DNA from: Anaerolentibacter hominis
Lineage (GTDB): Bacteria > Bacillota > Clostridia > Lachnospirales > Lachnospiraceae
DNA length: 64,000 nt
Direction of reading: 5' to 3'
NCBI RefSeq assembly: GCF_032380675.1
Contig: NZ_JAWDIX010000002.1
Coordinates: forward strand, 423,901-487,900
The notes beneath the pieces are model-generated. The model was given only the letters and a program-made list of their open reading frames with translations, ran no database searches and was not told where the DNA came from. A program made the position numbers and the translations under genes. Below are positions 43,204 to 52,745 of this stretch, piece after piece. How positions within the stretch are numbered: the stretch's first letter is position 1; each line of letters starts with the position of its first letter.

Positions 43204-43240
43204 GGCGGATTGCAGCAAGTACGCCGAGGCGTACTTAAAT
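43204..43240 (+). repeat. Deletion fragment of the 183-bp repeat (fragment F)
   Basis: GGCGGATTGCAG joins directly to the 3' hairpin CAAGTACGC/GCGTACTT. In full copies about 57 bases lie between these parts, bounded by GCAG on both sides, so F looks like a deletion between GCAG repeats. Confidence 0.85.
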
Positions 43241-43259
43241 TTGTGAAATAAAGTGTAAG

Positions 43260-43290
43260 AGAGCTGTTGCATTTGCAACAGCTCTTTTTG
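43260..43290 (+). terminator. Terminator after rpsO
   Basis: Perfect 11-bp stem AGAGCTGTTGC/GCAACAGCTCT with an ATTT loop and TTTTT tail. Confidence 0.9.
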
Positions 43291-43343
43291 TATAATGGAA
43301 ATGTTTACAAAAGAATGTGATAGAGGATGAGGGGCCTTTTGAT

Positions 43344-44708
43344 ATGAAATTTTTTAAAAGTATGTTTCACGATAACGGGCGGTTCTGGAGAAGGATTGTG
43401 TCAATCGCCATACCGATTGCCGTTCAGTCGCTGCTTAACAGTTCTCTGAATATGATTGACTCTGTTATGATCGGAACGCTGGGGGAGACAACGATTTCAG
43501 CGGTGGGGCTGGCGAATAAATATTACTTTATCTTTATGCTGCTGGTGTTTGGCATTTCCAGCGGCTCTGCCGTGATGACTGCCCAGTATTGGGGAAGTAG
43601 GGAGCTTGCCAATGTGAAGAAGGTACTTGGCATGTCCATTTTAATCGCTGTGGGGGCTACCTCTGTGTTTGCCCTGGGAGGCTGCCTGTTCCCGCGGGCG
43701 GTGATGCGTGTTTTTACGCCTAATCCGGCCACCATTGAGGTTGGGGTGTCTTATTTGAGAATTGTGGCGGTCAGCTATCCGATCATTTCACTTACCAATG
43801 CCCTGACTGCTTCTCTCCGGGGGATTAACCAGGTTAAGGTGCCGGTGCTGATATCGGTTCTTGCGATTTTCTGCAATGTGGGGCTGAATTATGTCCTGAT
43901 TTTCGGGAAGCTGGGCCTTCCCGCCATGGGCGCAGCAGGCGCCGCGCTGGCTACTGTGCTGGCCAGAGTCATTGAATGTGCTGCGCTGATTGTCTATATC
44001 TATGCTGGCAAAAGTCCGCTGGCTGCCACATTCCGGGAGCTGGTTGCCTTTGACAAGGTATTTACCGGCAAATTTGTACATACGGTGCTGCCGGTTATTC
44101 TGAATGAATTTATGTGGGGACTGGGGGTAACCATGTATGCGCTTGTATATGGAAGGATGGGAGATGCGGCGACCGCTGCCATCACCATCACCCAGACGGC
44201 AGAACAGGTGCTTCAGGTTGCCTTTACCGGAATCAGTGCGGCTACCGGCGTTATCCTGGGCAATGAGATGGGAAATAATAAACTGGAGCGGGCGGAACGT
44301 TACGCCAGATATATCATCGCCCTGCAGTTCATGTTCTGCTTTGTGGTCGGATTCCTGTGCTTTGCCCTGCGGAATGCGATTACAGGGCTGTATGCGATTT
44401 CCGCTGAGGTGGTGGACTATGTGCATCGCTGCCTGTATGTCTATATTTTCTATCTGCCCTTTAAAATGTTCAACCAGGTCAACATTACCGGGATTCTCCG
44501 AAGCGGCGGGGATACCAAGGCGGCTTTGATCCTGGACACCACAGGAGTGTGGTTCTGGGCGCTCCCGCTGGCCGTTCTGGGAGGCCTTGTGTGGAAGCTT
44601 CCGATCTATGTGGTCTATGCCATGATACTGTCGGAAGAGTTTTTAAAGTGTGTATTCGGCCTGATCCGGTATAAACAGAAAAAATGGCTGAAAAATCTTG
44701 TCATTTAG
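43344..44708 (+). CDS. MATE family efflux transporter
   Basis: Cation-coupled multidrug/toxin exporter, 454 residues from ATG 43344 (GAGGGG upstream). About twelve membrane helices in two related halves. MATE hallmarks are SIAIPIAVQSLLNSSLNMIDSVMIG, SSGSAVMTAQYWGSRE, and in the second half PVILNEFMWGLGVTMYALVYGRMG and NITGILRSGGDTKAAL. The natural substrate is unknown. It stands alone between the rpsO terminator and pnp. Confidence 0.94.
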   Translation: MKFFKSMFHDNGRFWRRIVSIAIPIAVQSLLNSSLNMIDSVMIGTLGETTISAVGLANKYYFIFMLLVFGISSGSAVMTAQYWGSRELANVKKVLGMSILIAVGATSVFALGGCLFPRAVMRVFTPNPATIEVGVSYLRIVAVSYPIISLTNALTASLRGINQVKVPVLISVLAIFCNVGLNYVLIFGKLGLPAMGAAGAALATVLARVIECAALIVYIYAGKSPLAATFRELVAFDKVFTGKFVHTVLPVILNEFMWGLGVTMYALVYGRMGDAATAAITITQTAEQVLQVAFTGISAATGVILGNEMGNNKLERAERYARYIIALQFMFCFVVGFLCFALRNAITGLYAISAEVVDYVHRCLYVYIFYLPFKMFNQVNITGILRSGGDTKAALILDTTGVWFWALPLAVLGGLVWKLPIYVVYAMILSEEFLKCVFGLIRYKQKKWLKNLVI

Positions 44709-44727
44709 GAATCAGGTATGCTATACT
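44698..44727 (+). promoter_or_regulatory. Candidate pnp promoter
   Basis: TTGTCA (44698-44703), 18-base spacer, TATACT (44722-44727), overlapping the end of the MATE gene. Confidence 0.5.
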
Positions 44728-44794
44728 GAAATAAGTTTTGGAGACTGAGCCGAGACTTCTGAAAAAATCATTGGCGTCTGCCATGGCAGCAAAA

Positions 44795-44819
44795 GCCCAG
44801 GAAATCATCTGGGCATTTT
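44795..44819 (+). terminator. Hairpin with T-tract in the pnp leader
   Basis: GCCCAG (44795-44800) pairs with CTGGGC (44809-44814), followed by ATTTTTG. It lies between the candidate promoter and pnp, so it may be an attenuator in the leader or the MATE terminator. Confidence 0.5.
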
Positions 44820-44923
44820 TGTGCGCAATGGAAATAGCTGTGTGTGGCTGGGGATGTGCGGACCGTTCCAGTGGCGTTTTCAGATGTTTCGGAGTCTCCA
44901 AATGGAAGAAAAGGAGATTAATT

Positions 44924-47008
44924 ATGTACAAGAGTTTTAGTATGGAACTTGCCGGCAGAACCCTGACTGTTGAAGTGGGAAGAGTAGCTGCTCAGGCAAA
45001 TGGTGCTGCTTTTATGCACTATGGTGATACTGTTGTTCTCTCTACCGCCACTGCGTCGGAGAAACCAAGAGACGGAATCGACTTCTTCCCCTTAAGTGTG
45101 GAGTATGAAGAAAAATTGTATTCAGTAGGTAAAATTCCGGGAGGCTTCAATAAGAGAGAGGGAAAGGCTACAGAGCATGCGATCCTGACCTCACGTGTGA
45201 TTGACCGCCCGATGCGTCCGTTGTTTCCGAAGGATTACCGCAACGACGTTACTCTGAACAATCTGATTATGTCTGTAGACCCGGATTGCAGCCCTGAAGT
45301 AGCGGCTATGCTGGGTTCTTCTATCGCAACCTGCATTTCCGATATCCCGTTTGACGGTCCCTGTGCTGCGACGCAGGTAGGTCTGATAAACGGAGAATTG
45401 ATTATAAATCCCACCAACGATCAGAGACAGGAATCCGACCTGCAGCTGACGGTTGCTTCCACCAGAGAAAAGGTGATTATGATTGAAGCCGGCGCCAACG
45501 AAGTGCCGGAGGATAAAATGATTGAAGCAATCTATGCGGCTCATGATATCAATCAGGAAATTATCAAATTTATCGATACCATTGTTGCCGAGTGCGGCAA
45601 AGAAAAACACACCTACACCAGCTGCGCCGTGCCGGAAGAACTGTTTGCGGCCATGAAAGAGATCGTTACTCCTGAGCAGATGGAAGAGGCAGTATTTACC
45701 GATGTGAAACAGGTGCGTGAGGAGAATATCCGCCAGATTAAGGATAAGCTTGCAGAGGCATTTGCGGACAAAGAAGATTGGCTTCCCCTGATCGACGAAG
45801 CTGTCTACCAGTACCAGAAGAAGACAGTAAGAAAGATGATTTTAAAGGATCACAAGCGTCCTGACGGCAGAGAAGTCACACAGATCCGGAAATTGGCCGC
45901 AGAAACCGATCTGCTTCCGAGAGTACACGGATCTGCTATGTTTACCCGCGGACAGACCCAGATCTGTACCATTACCACTCTGGCACCGTTGTCAGAGGCG
46001 CAGCGTCTGGACGGTCTGGATGAAAATGAGACTTCCAAGCGCTATATGCATCACTATAATTTCCCGTCCTACTCCGTAGGCGAGACAAAACCTTCCAGAG
46101 GACCGGGACGCCGGGAGATCGGACATGGAGCGCTGGCTGAGCGGGCTCTGCTTCCGGTACTTCCCACGGAGAAAGAGTTTCCGTATGCGATCCGTACCGT
46201 TTCCGAGACCTTTGAATCCAACGGATCTACCTCCCAGGCAAGTATCTGTGCATCCAGTATGTCTCTGATGGCAGCCGGTGTTCCGATTAAAAAACCGGTG
46301 GCCGGTATTTCCTGTGGTCTTGTGACCGGAGATTCCGATGATGATTATATTGTACTGACCGATATTCAGGGTCTGGAAGATTTCTTTGGTGATATGGACT
46401 TTAAGGTGGCCGGAACACATGAGGGTATCACCGCGATCCAGATGGATATCAAGATCCACGGCCTGACCAGACCGATTGTTGAGGAGGCTATCCGCACAAC
46501 GAGAGAAGCCAGACTTTATATTCTCGACGAAGTTATGGCAAAAGCGATTGCCGAGCCCCGCAAAGAGGTAGGAACCTATGCGCCTAAGATCGTACAGATG
46601 AACATCGATCCATCTAAGATCGGCGATGTGGTAGGACAGAGAGGAAAGACGATCAATACCATTATTGATGAAACCGGTGTGAAGATTGACATCACAGATG
46701 ACGGCTTTGTTTCGATTGCCGGCAATGATATGGAAATGATCGATAAAGCAAAACATTATATTGACATTATCGTAACCGATTTTGAAACCGGACAGGTGCT
46801 GGAGGGCAAAGTAGTCAGCATCAAAGAATTCGGCGCTTTCCTGGAGTTTGCTCCCGGCAAGGAGGGCATGGTCCATATTTCCAAGATAGCCAAGGAAAGA
46901 ATTAACCATGTGGAAGATGTACTGACTCTGGGTGATGTGGTGAAAGTCGTGTGCCTGGGTAAGGATAAGATGGGCAGAATCAGTTTCAGCATGAAAGATG
47001 TGAAATAA
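44924..47008 (+). CDS. pnp: Polyribonucleotide nucleotidyltransferase (PNPase)
   Basis: Phosphorolytic 3'-5' exoribonuclease of mRNA decay. 694 residues from ATG 44924 (AAAAGGAG upstream); the 62-codon extension to 44738 crosses the leader hairpin and is rejected. Two RNase PH domains (first about 1-215; second beginning near KRPDGREVTQIRKLAAETDLLPRVHGSAMFTRGQTQ), the helical linker, KH domain (IDPSKIGDVVGQRGKTINTI) and S1 domain (GQVLEGKVVSIKEFGAFLEF) are all intact. Confidence 0.98.
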   Translation: MYKSFSMELAGRTLTVEVGRVAAQANGAAFMHYGDTVVLSTATASEKPRDGIDFFPLSVEYEEKLYSVGKIPGGFNKREGKATEHAILTSRVIDRPMRPLFPKDYRNDVTLNNLIMSVDPDCSPEVAAMLGSSIATCISDIPFDGPCAATQVGLINGELIINPTNDQRQESDLQLTVASTREKVIMIEAGANEVPEDKMIEAIYAAHDINQEIIKFIDTIVAECGKEKHTYTSCAVPEELFAAMKEIVTPEQMEEAVFTDVKQVREENIRQIKDKLAEAFADKEDWLPLIDEAVYQYQKKTVRKMILKDHKRPDGREVTQIRKLAAETDLLPRVHGSAMFTRGQTQICTITTLAPLSEAQRLDGLDENETSKRYMHHYNFPSYSVGETKPSRGPGRREIGHGALAERALLPVLPTEKEFPYAIRTVSETFESNGSTSQASICASSMSLMAAGVPIKKPVAGISCGLVTGDSDDDYIVLTDIQGLEDFFGDMDFKVAGTHEGITAIQMDIKIHGLTRPIVEEAIRTTREARLYILDEVMAKAIAEPRKEVGTYAPKIVQMNIDPSKIGDVVGQRGKTINTIIDETGVKIDITDDGFVSIAGNDMEMIDKAKHYIDIIVTDFETGQVLEGKVVSIKEFGAFLEFAPGKEGMVHISKIAKERINHVEDVLTLGDVVKVVCLGKDKMGRISFSMKDVK

Positions 47009-47099
47009 GATCGGTTTGACCTATGAAACCTTTGAGGGAGCGAGGACGGGATACCGTCCCCGCTCCTGGTTTATGTACTGATATAGGAGAGAGCAGAGG

Positions 47100-48368
47100 A
47101 TGGTTTCAATTAAAACACTTCCGAATGAAATAACCGTTGTGATGGAACCGATGGAATATCTGAAAAGCGTTTCCTGCGGCATATGGGTCAGGACCGGTTC
47201 TGCCAATGAAACAGCGGAGAACAACGGCATTTCCCACATGATTGAACATATGCTGTTTAAAGGCACCGGGAAGAGAAGCGCCCTGAACCTGGCAAACGAT
47301 ATGGCCAGGATCGGGGGAAATATGAATGCCTATACGGAAAAGGAGTGCACCGCATTTTATGTAACTACGCTCACCGAGCATCTGGGGGAAGCCTTGGAAA
47401 TCCTGGGAGATATGATATGCGGATCTGTTTTTTCGGAGGAGGATGTGGAAAAAGAAAAAGGTGTGGTACTGGAAGAGATTGATCTGTACGATGATTCTCC
47501 GGACGACATGGTACATGAGATGCTCCAGAAGACGGTGTGGCCGGACCATCCCCTGGGTTTTCTGATATCCGGTGAAAAGAGCATTGTATCCGGGTTTACC
47601 AGAAGGGATCTGGTGGACTTCTGGCAGACCCATTACTGCGGATCGAATATGGTGATCTCTATGGCGGGAAAATTTAATCCTGAACAGGCGGTGGAATGGA
47701 TTATTCAGTCCTTCGGCGGATTAAAGCCGGGCATGCGTATACCCGCCGGCAGTCCTCCGGTGTATCATAGGAATCTGTATTTGCAGCAGAAGGATATCGG
47801 ACAGCTCCATATGAATCTGGCCTTTCCCGGCATCGGGGAACTGGATGAAGACCGGTATGCCCTGACCATACTGAACTCCATATTAGGAGGGACAGAAAGC
47901 TCCAGGCTCTTTCAGCAGATACGGGAGGAAAGAGGGCTGACCTATTCCATTTTTTCCTATGGGAGCAGTTATCAGTCTGCAGGCCTGCTTCAGATAGACG
48001 CGGTTTTAAATCCGGAGAAAGCTGATGTGGTTTATACCTGCATCGAGGATACCATTGCCAGATTGATTCGGGAAGGTGTTTCGGGGGAGGAGGTTCTCTG
48101 CACCAAGGAACAGTTAAAGACAGAACTTATGATCGGGAATGAGAGCACCAGGAGCCGCATGAACCGAAATGGCAAGGAGATGCTGGTACTGGGCAGGCTG
48201 ACCGGTCTGAATGACACGGTGCGCCGGCTGGAGGAGGTCACGGAGGCAGAAGTGAGCAGGCTGGCAGAACGGTATCTGGATTACAGCCGGGCAAGCCTTG
48301 CCCTGATCGGTGATTTGTCAGACGGGGAAAATCAATTGACAAAGCGCCTGCGCGTGCTTTACAATTGA
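47100..48368 (+). CDS. M16 family zinc metallopeptidase
   Basis: Insulinase/processing-peptidase-like protein, 422 residues from ATG 47100. The inverted zinc motif is H46-MIEH50, with the downstream glutamate in the EEDVEKEKGVVLEEI region, so this is the catalytic type. The second half is the usual non-catalytic M16 domain (YLQQKDIGQLHMNLAFPGI, LGGTESSRLFQQIREERGLTYSIFS). It probably degrades or processes peptides in the cytoplasm. Genes of this family often follow pnp in Firmicutes, as here. Confidence 0.94.
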   Translation: MVSIKTLPNEITVVMEPMEYLKSVSCGIWVRTGSANETAENNGISHMIEHMLFKGTGKRSALNLANDMARIGGNMNAYTEKECTAFYVTTLTEHLGEALEILGDMICGSVFSEEDVEKEKGVVLEEIDLYDDSPDDMVHEMLQKTVWPDHPLGFLISGEKSIVSGFTRRDLVDFWQTHYCGSNMVISMAGKFNPEQAVEWIIQSFGGLKPGMRIPAGSPPVYHRNLYLQQKDIGQLHMNLAFPGIGELDEDRYALTILNSILGGTESSRLFQQIREERGLTYSIFSYGSSYQSAGLLQIDAVLNPEKADVVYTCIEDTIARLIREGVSGEEVLCTKEQLKTELMIGNESTRSRMNRNGKEMLVLGRLTGLNDTVRRLEEVTEAEVSRLAERYLDYSRASLALIGDLSDGENQLTKRLRVLYN

Positions 48369-48408
48369 ATGTATGTTTTGCAAAAGATGAGAAAGAAAGG
48401 TGATGGAA

Positions 48409-49683
48409 TTGAACAATTGGCATATTGAAACAAAATGTATCCAGGAGGGATACCAGCCAAAAGACGGGGAACCCAGGGTACTTCCGATCTATCAGAGTAC
48501 GACGTTCAAGTATGATTCCAGCGAGACGGTGGGGAAATTATTCGATCTGGAGGAGAATGGATTCTTTTACACCAGACTGGCTAATCCAACCGTAGACTGT
48601 GTGGAGAGAAAGATCGCGGCATTGGAAGGCGGCGTGGGAGCCATGTGTACTTCCTCCGGACAGGCTGCATCGCTGATCACCATTCTTAATCTTTGCAGTG
48701 AGGGAGACCATGTGATCGCTTCCGGGGCTATTTACGGAGGAACGACTAATTTATTTACCGTGACCCTGAAACGTCTGGGCATCGAGGTTACTCTGATTAA
48801 CGCCGATTCCACGGAGGAAGAGCTGGAGGCCGCTGTCCGGGACAATACCAAGTGTATTTTTGCAGAGAGCATTGCCAATCCGGCTCTGATTATAATTGAT
48901 TTTGAACTGTATGCGAAGGTTGCACACAGACACCATATTCCTTTCATTGTGGACAATACGTTTGCAACACCGATTAACTTCCGGCCGCTGGAGCATGGCG
49001 CCGACATCGTGATCCACTCCACATCCAAATATATGGACGGACACGCAGTTGCACTGGGCGGCGTTATCGTGGATGGCGGAACATTTGACTGGAATGATGA
49101 GAAATTCCCCGGCTTTACCCAGCCGGATGAGTCTTATCACGGTATGGTTTATGCCAGAGACTGCAAGGAAAGCGCCTTTATCGTAAAGGCACGGGTACAG
49201 CTGATGCGGGATCTGGGCAGCGCGCCGGCGGCAAACAGTGCTTTTCTGCTGAATCTGGGTCTGGAAACCCTGCATCTGCGTATGGAGCGCCACTGCAGCA
49301 ACGCCTTAAAGGCGGCGAAATGGCTGCAGGCGAATGAGAAGATTGACTGGGTGGAGTATCCGGGTCTTCCCGGCAGCCGGTACTATGAGAGAGCGCAGAA
49401 GTATATGCCCAACGGCACCTGCGGTGTAATCGCTTTTGGCCCCAAGGGCGGAAGAGAGGCAGCCATGAAGCTGATGGATTCTCTGAAGCTGGCCGCAATT
49501 GTTGTACACGTGGCCGACGCCAGAACCAGTGTGCTGCATCCGGCGAGTACGACTCACCGTCAGCTGAGTGATGAGCAGCTAAAGGAAGCAGGTGTAAAAC
49601 CGGAGCTGATCCGTATGTCGATCGGACTGGAAAACATAGATGATATCATTGCAGATCTGGAACAGGCGGTGGCTCAGATTTAA
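48409..49683 (+). CDS. O-acetylhomoserine sulfhydrylase / aminocarboxypropyltransferase
   Basis: PLP enzyme of the Cys/Met metabolism family that forms homocysteine (or methionine) from O-acetylhomoserine and sulfide (or methanethiol). 425 residues from TTG 48409, whose SD is AAAGGTGA; ATG 48403 and GTG 48400 are too near that SD. It shows YQSTTFKYDS, FYTRLANPTVDCVERKIAALEGG, VDNTFATP, and the PLP lysine K207 in HSTSKYMDGHA. C-terminal substrate residues SVLHPASTTH are typical. metNIQ elsewhere in the window also serves methionine supply. Confidence 0.93.
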   Translation: MNNWHIETKCIQEGYQPKDGEPRVLPIYQSTTFKYDSSETVGKLFDLEENGFFYTRLANPTVDCVERKIAALEGGVGAMCTSSGQAASLITILNLCSEGDHVIASGAIYGGTTNLFTVTLKRLGIEVTLINADSTEEELEAAVRDNTKCIFAESIANPALIIIDFELYAKVAHRHHIPFIVDNTFATPINFRPLEHGADIVIHSTSKYMDGHAVALGGVIVDGGTFDWNDEKFPGFTQPDESYHGMVYARDCKESAFIVKARVQLMRDLGSAPAANSAFLLNLGLETLHLRMERHCSNALKAAKWLQANEKIDWVEYPGLPGSRYYERAQKYMPNGTCGVIAFGPKGGREAAMKLMDSLKLAAIVVHVADARTSVLHPASTTHRQLSDEQLKEAGVKPELIRMSIGLENIDDIIADLEQAVAQI

Positions 49684-49725
49684 CTATGCCAAACCTGCCG
49701 GAAGAAGAACTTTCTATGTAATGAA

Positions 49726-49758
49726 AAACGCCGTCACAGTATGTGGCGGCGTTTGCTT
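49726..49758 (+). terminator. Terminator after the sulfhydrylase gene
   Basis: Stem AAACGCCG.CACA/TGTG.CGGCGTTT (49726-49754) with a T-rich tail. Confidence 0.8.
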
Positions 49759-49859
49759 TAACAGCAGAATACGGCCATATTGTACCTTTTCATACCCGGA
49801 TACCAATGCTATAATGAAATGCAGTGTTTGGAAATCGATATTCAGGGGGGATAAGACAG

Positions 49860-50741
49860 ATGAAACCAAAGATAAACATGATAGCCGCCATGCTGCTGTT
49901 CGGCAGCATCGGTCTGTTTGTCAGAAATATAGATTTAAGTTCCAGCCAGGTTGCGCTGGTACGTGGCGTTGTGGGAAGTATGACATTGCTTGCGGTCAGC
50001 ATGATGGGACGAAAGAAGTTTTCGTTTTCGGCGATCCGGGCCAATCTGCTCCTGCTCATTGCTTCAGGCGCGGCGATCGGTTTCAACTGGATCTTTTTAT
50101 TTGAATCCTATAAGTATACTACGATTTCCATTGCTACCCTCAGCTACTACTTTGCACCGGTTTTTGTGCTGTTCCTCTCCCCATTTCTGCTGAAAGAGAG
50201 ATTGTCAGTTCAGAAGATTATCTGCTCCGCCGCGGCGGTAGCCGGGATGTTTTTGATTATGAATGTGGCAGAAGGCAATGCCGGGAGCGATCCGATGCGG
50301 GGCATCGGTTATGGTCTGGCTGCCGCGGCGCTCTATGCCAGTGTTATACTGATGAACAAGTTTATGAAGGGAATGTCAGGAATGGAGACCACGCTGGTTC
50401 AGCTGATTATGGCTTCCCTCGTCCTTCTGCCCTATGTCCTGGTGACAGAAAAGATCGCGTGGACATCTCTGGGCGGCAGATCCCTGGTTTTTGTCCTGAC
50501 GGTGGGTATTTTACATACGGGAATCGGCTATTATCTCTATTTTTCTTCCATGCAGAAGCTGTCCGGACAGACGGTAGCCGCCCTCAGCTATATTGATCCG
50601 GTGTCCGCGATTGCGATGTCCACCCTGTTTCTGGGTGAGACGATGAGCCTGCTTCAGCTGGCCGGAGGCGTTATGATTCTGGGAGCTACCTTTTTTAGTG
50701 ACCGGCAAAAAAGTCTGCGCTCTGAGCGGAAAACTAAATAA
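49860..50741 (+). CDS. EamA/DMT-superfamily transporter
   Basis: Ten-helix drug/metabolite transporter, 293 residues from ATG 49860 (GGGGGGAT upstream). Two EamA repeats are visible, the first starting INMIAAMLLFGSIGLFVRN and the second GIGYGLAAAALYASVILMNKFM. The conserved ending is ALSYIDPVSAIAMSTLFLGETMSLLQLAGGVMILGATF. Substrate unknown; members export amino acids or metabolites. The stop codon lies inside the terminator stem. Confidence 0.93.
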   Translation: MKPKINMIAAMLLFGSIGLFVRNIDLSSSQVALVRGVVGSMTLLAVSMMGRKKFSFSAIRANLLLLIASGAAIGFNWIFLFESYKYTTISIATLSYYFAPVFVLFLSPFLLKERLSVQKIICSAAAVAGMFLIMNVAEGNAGSDPMRGIGYGLAAAALYASVILMNKFMKGMSGMETTLVQLIMASLVLLPYVLVTEKIAWTSLGGRSLVFVLTVGILHTGIGYYLYFSSMQKLSGQTVAALSYIDPVSAIAMSTLFLGETMSLLQLAGGVMILGATFFSDRQKSLRSERKTK

Positions 50742-50770
50742 GACATCCCATATTCACAGGATGTCTTATT
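50737..50770 (+). terminator. Terminator after the DMT transporter
   Basis: Perfect 12-bp stem AATAAGACATCC/GGATGTCTTATT with a 10-base loop. The stem begins within the stop codon region. Confidence 0.8.
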
Positions 50771-50793
50771 CATCAGATTATAATAAACAGTTC

Positions 50794-51378
50794 CTATTTT
50801 GCCGTCCTACGGCGTTTTGCCGCTTTCTGCCGAGCTTTTTCCCTGCGGTATTCTGGAAGAAGAGTGGTCTTGATATAGGAGAAAAGCGCGTCTTCTCCCT
50901 GCTCTGCAAGCATGACCAGCATCTGCTCCAGCAATGCCCTGGTTTTGGGATTTAGCATGGAATAATCTCTTCCGCGCTTGTAGTAGTTCAGAGGATCTGT
51001 GTCCCGGTAAGCCTTCCCATTGTAGATCCGGGAGGCGGCGATCCGGTCCATCACCATCTCGACCACATAGGGGATCGGCATTTCCATTCCGCTCATCCCG
51101 CCTTTGTCACTGATGCTGTAGTCAATCCAGTATTCATAGTGGTGTTTGTTGCGGCCCTTGTGGTGAAGCCAGGCGGAAGAATAGCCTTTATCCTCACGCT
51201 CCGCGTTGTTGGGACTTCGGTTGCCCTGAAAATATTTACATCCGACGGAAAATTCTGTATAGGAATATTTGGACAGATCATGGAGGAGGCCCTGCTTATA
51301 CAGGCCGACTTTAAAGCATTCCTTCATAACCAGATTTCTATGTTTGGTAATTGTTTTAAAATGCTGTAACGCTTTCAT
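50794..51378 (-). CDS. DUF5662 family protein
   Basis: Function not established. 194 residues from ATG 51378 (TGGAG upstream on the minus strand); a GTG at 51411 would add 11 residues. His/Asp-rich motifs HDLSKYSYTEF and WLHHKGRNKHHYEYWIDY match the DUF5662 family and suggest an HD-like metal-binding helical fold. The C-terminus is very basic (REKARQKAAKRRR). It is convergent with the DMT gene and divergent from the dehydrogenase across a hairpin-rich spacer. Confidence 0.82.
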   Translation of the reverse strand: MKALQHFKTITKHRNLVMKECFKVGLYKQGLLHDLSKYSYTEFSVGCKYFQGNRSPNNAEREDKGYSSAWLHHKGRNKHHYEYWIDYSISDKGGMSGMEMPIPYVVEMVMDRIAASRIYNGKAYRDTDPLNYYKRGRDYSMLNPKTRALLEQMLVMLAEQGEDALFSYIKTTLLPEYRREKARQKAAKRRRTAK

Positions 51379-51465
51379 ACCGATATGGTCTCCAGTTCCT
51401 GCGTTTTTCACTCGTTTGATGTGGGCTGCAGATAAAGAACTGTCAGTCCAGACTCCAAAAAGCGT

Positions 51466-51601
51466 GGTATAATTAAATATTATACCATAACTGCAAATGC
51501 GTTATGGTATCCCTCCGGGGGATGTGCACTTCGCGCAATGGAAAAGGCCTGGGGCCTTATGCGCTCCGGCACTGGTATAATATCATTAGATATTATACCA
51601 T
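51466..51601. repeat. 136-bp string of hairpins bounded by AT-rich palindromes
   Basis: Left palindrome GGTATAAT/ATTATACC (51466-51486) and right palindrome (51575-51600, part of the 39-base copy at 51563-51601) enclose CCATAAC/GTTATGG, ATCCC/GGGAT and AAGGCC/GGCCTT hairpins. It looks like a small mobile or repeat element. The right end is an exact inverted copy of 24190-24228. Confidence 0.8.
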
Positions 51602-51632
51602 ATTATATGCTCCTTGAAAAGAAAGGACAACG

Positions 51633-52745
51633 ATGGCTGTAGGAAAGGCAGGGGGAATGATGATAAGAAAATATAAGATCGCGGTGATTCCAGGGGACGG
51701 GATCGGTCCGGAAGTGCTGGCGGAGGGCATAAAGGTGCTAAAGAAGGTTTCTGAATTGTCCGGCCGTTTTGAATTTGATTTTACATATTTTCCCTGGGGC
51801 TGTGAGTACTATTTAAAACAGGGAAGAATGATGGAGGAGGACGGCCTGAAACAGCTGGAGCCGTTCGACGCGATTTATCTTGGAGCTGTGGGGTACCCGG
51901 GTGTGCCGGATCATATTTCTCTCTGGGACCTGCTTCTTAAAATACGAAAGGGATTTGATCAGTACATTAATTTAAGGCCTGTAAAGCTGCTCTTTGGCGC
52001 TCCCTGTCCCTTAAAAGATGTAAAACGGGAGGATATTGACATGATCTTCATCCGGGAAAACAGCGAGGGAGAATATGCCGGCAGCGGCAGCTGGCTTTAT
52101 CCCGGGCAGCCCCATGAGGTTGTCATTCAGAATGGTGTCTTTTCCAGGCATGGCTGCGAGAGAGTGATCCGTTACGCCTATGAGCTGGCGAAAAAGACGG
52201 GCAAATCATTGACCAGCATCAGCAAAGCCAATGCGCTGAACTATTCTATGGTATTCTGGGACCAGATCTTTCAGGAGGTTGGCACGGAGTATCCGGAGGT
52301 GGAAACCCATTCTTATCTTGTGGATGCGGCAAGCATGTTCATGGTGAAAGATCCGAAGCGGTTTGAGATCGTCGTCACGTCCAATCTATTCGGGGATATT
52401 CTCACGGATCTGGGCGCGGCAATCGCAGGCGGCATGGGACTGGCCGCAGGAGCAAATCTGAATCCGGAGCGTACCTGGCCTTCTATGTTTGAACCTGTCC
52501 ACGGATCGGCGCCTGATATCGCGGGGACACAGACTGCCAATCCTCTGGCCGCCATCTGGTCGGTCAGCCAGATGCTGGACTTTTTTGGATATGAGGACTG
52601 GGGACGCCGTGTCCTGGACGCGGTGGAGCAGGTGCTCAATGAGGGTGCAGTTCTGACGCCGGATTTAAATGGAACGTCCACGACCGCACAGGTGGGGGAT
52701 GCGGTGGCAGCGCGGCTTGCAGCAAGTACGCCGAGGCGTACTTGA
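51633..52745 (+). CDS. Isocitrate/isopropylmalate dehydrogenase family (tartrate dehydrogenase-like)
   Basis: NAD-dependent beta-decarboxylating dehydrogenase of a 2-hydroxy acid, 370 residues from ATG 51633 (AAAGGA upstream). Nucleotide/metal motifs: AVIPGDGIGPEV, FIRENSEGEYAG, TSNLFGDILTDLGAAIAGGMGLA and EPVHGSAPDIAG. Overall pattern is nearer to tartrate/D-malate dehydrogenases than to LeuB, and there are no leu genes around. The final codons (AASTPRRT, stop) are encoded by a fragment of the dispersed repeat, so the native C-terminus is altered. Confidence 0.88.
   Translation: MAVGKAGGMMIRKYKIAVIPGDGIGPEVLAEGIKVLKKVSELSGRFEFDFTYFPWGCEYYLKQGRMMEEDGLKQLEPFDAIYLGAVGYPGVPDHISLWDLLLKIRKGFDQYINLRPVKLLFGAPCPLKDVKREDIDMIFIRENSEGEYAGSGSWLYPGQPHEVVIQNGVFSRHGCERVIRYAYELAKKTGKSLTSISKANALNYSMVFWDQIFQEVGTEYPEVETHSYLVDAASMFMVKDPKRFEIVVTSNLFGDILTDLGAAIAGGMGLAAGANLNPERTWPSMFEPVHGSAPDIAGTQTANPLAAIWSVSQMLDFFGYEDWGRRVLDAVEQVLNEGAVLTPDLNGTSTTAQVGDAVAARLAASTPRRT

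Noticed and set aside
45992..46909. 305-codon minus-strand ORF inside pnp
   Set aside because: Antisense shadow of PNPase, whose domains are fully conserved on the + strand.
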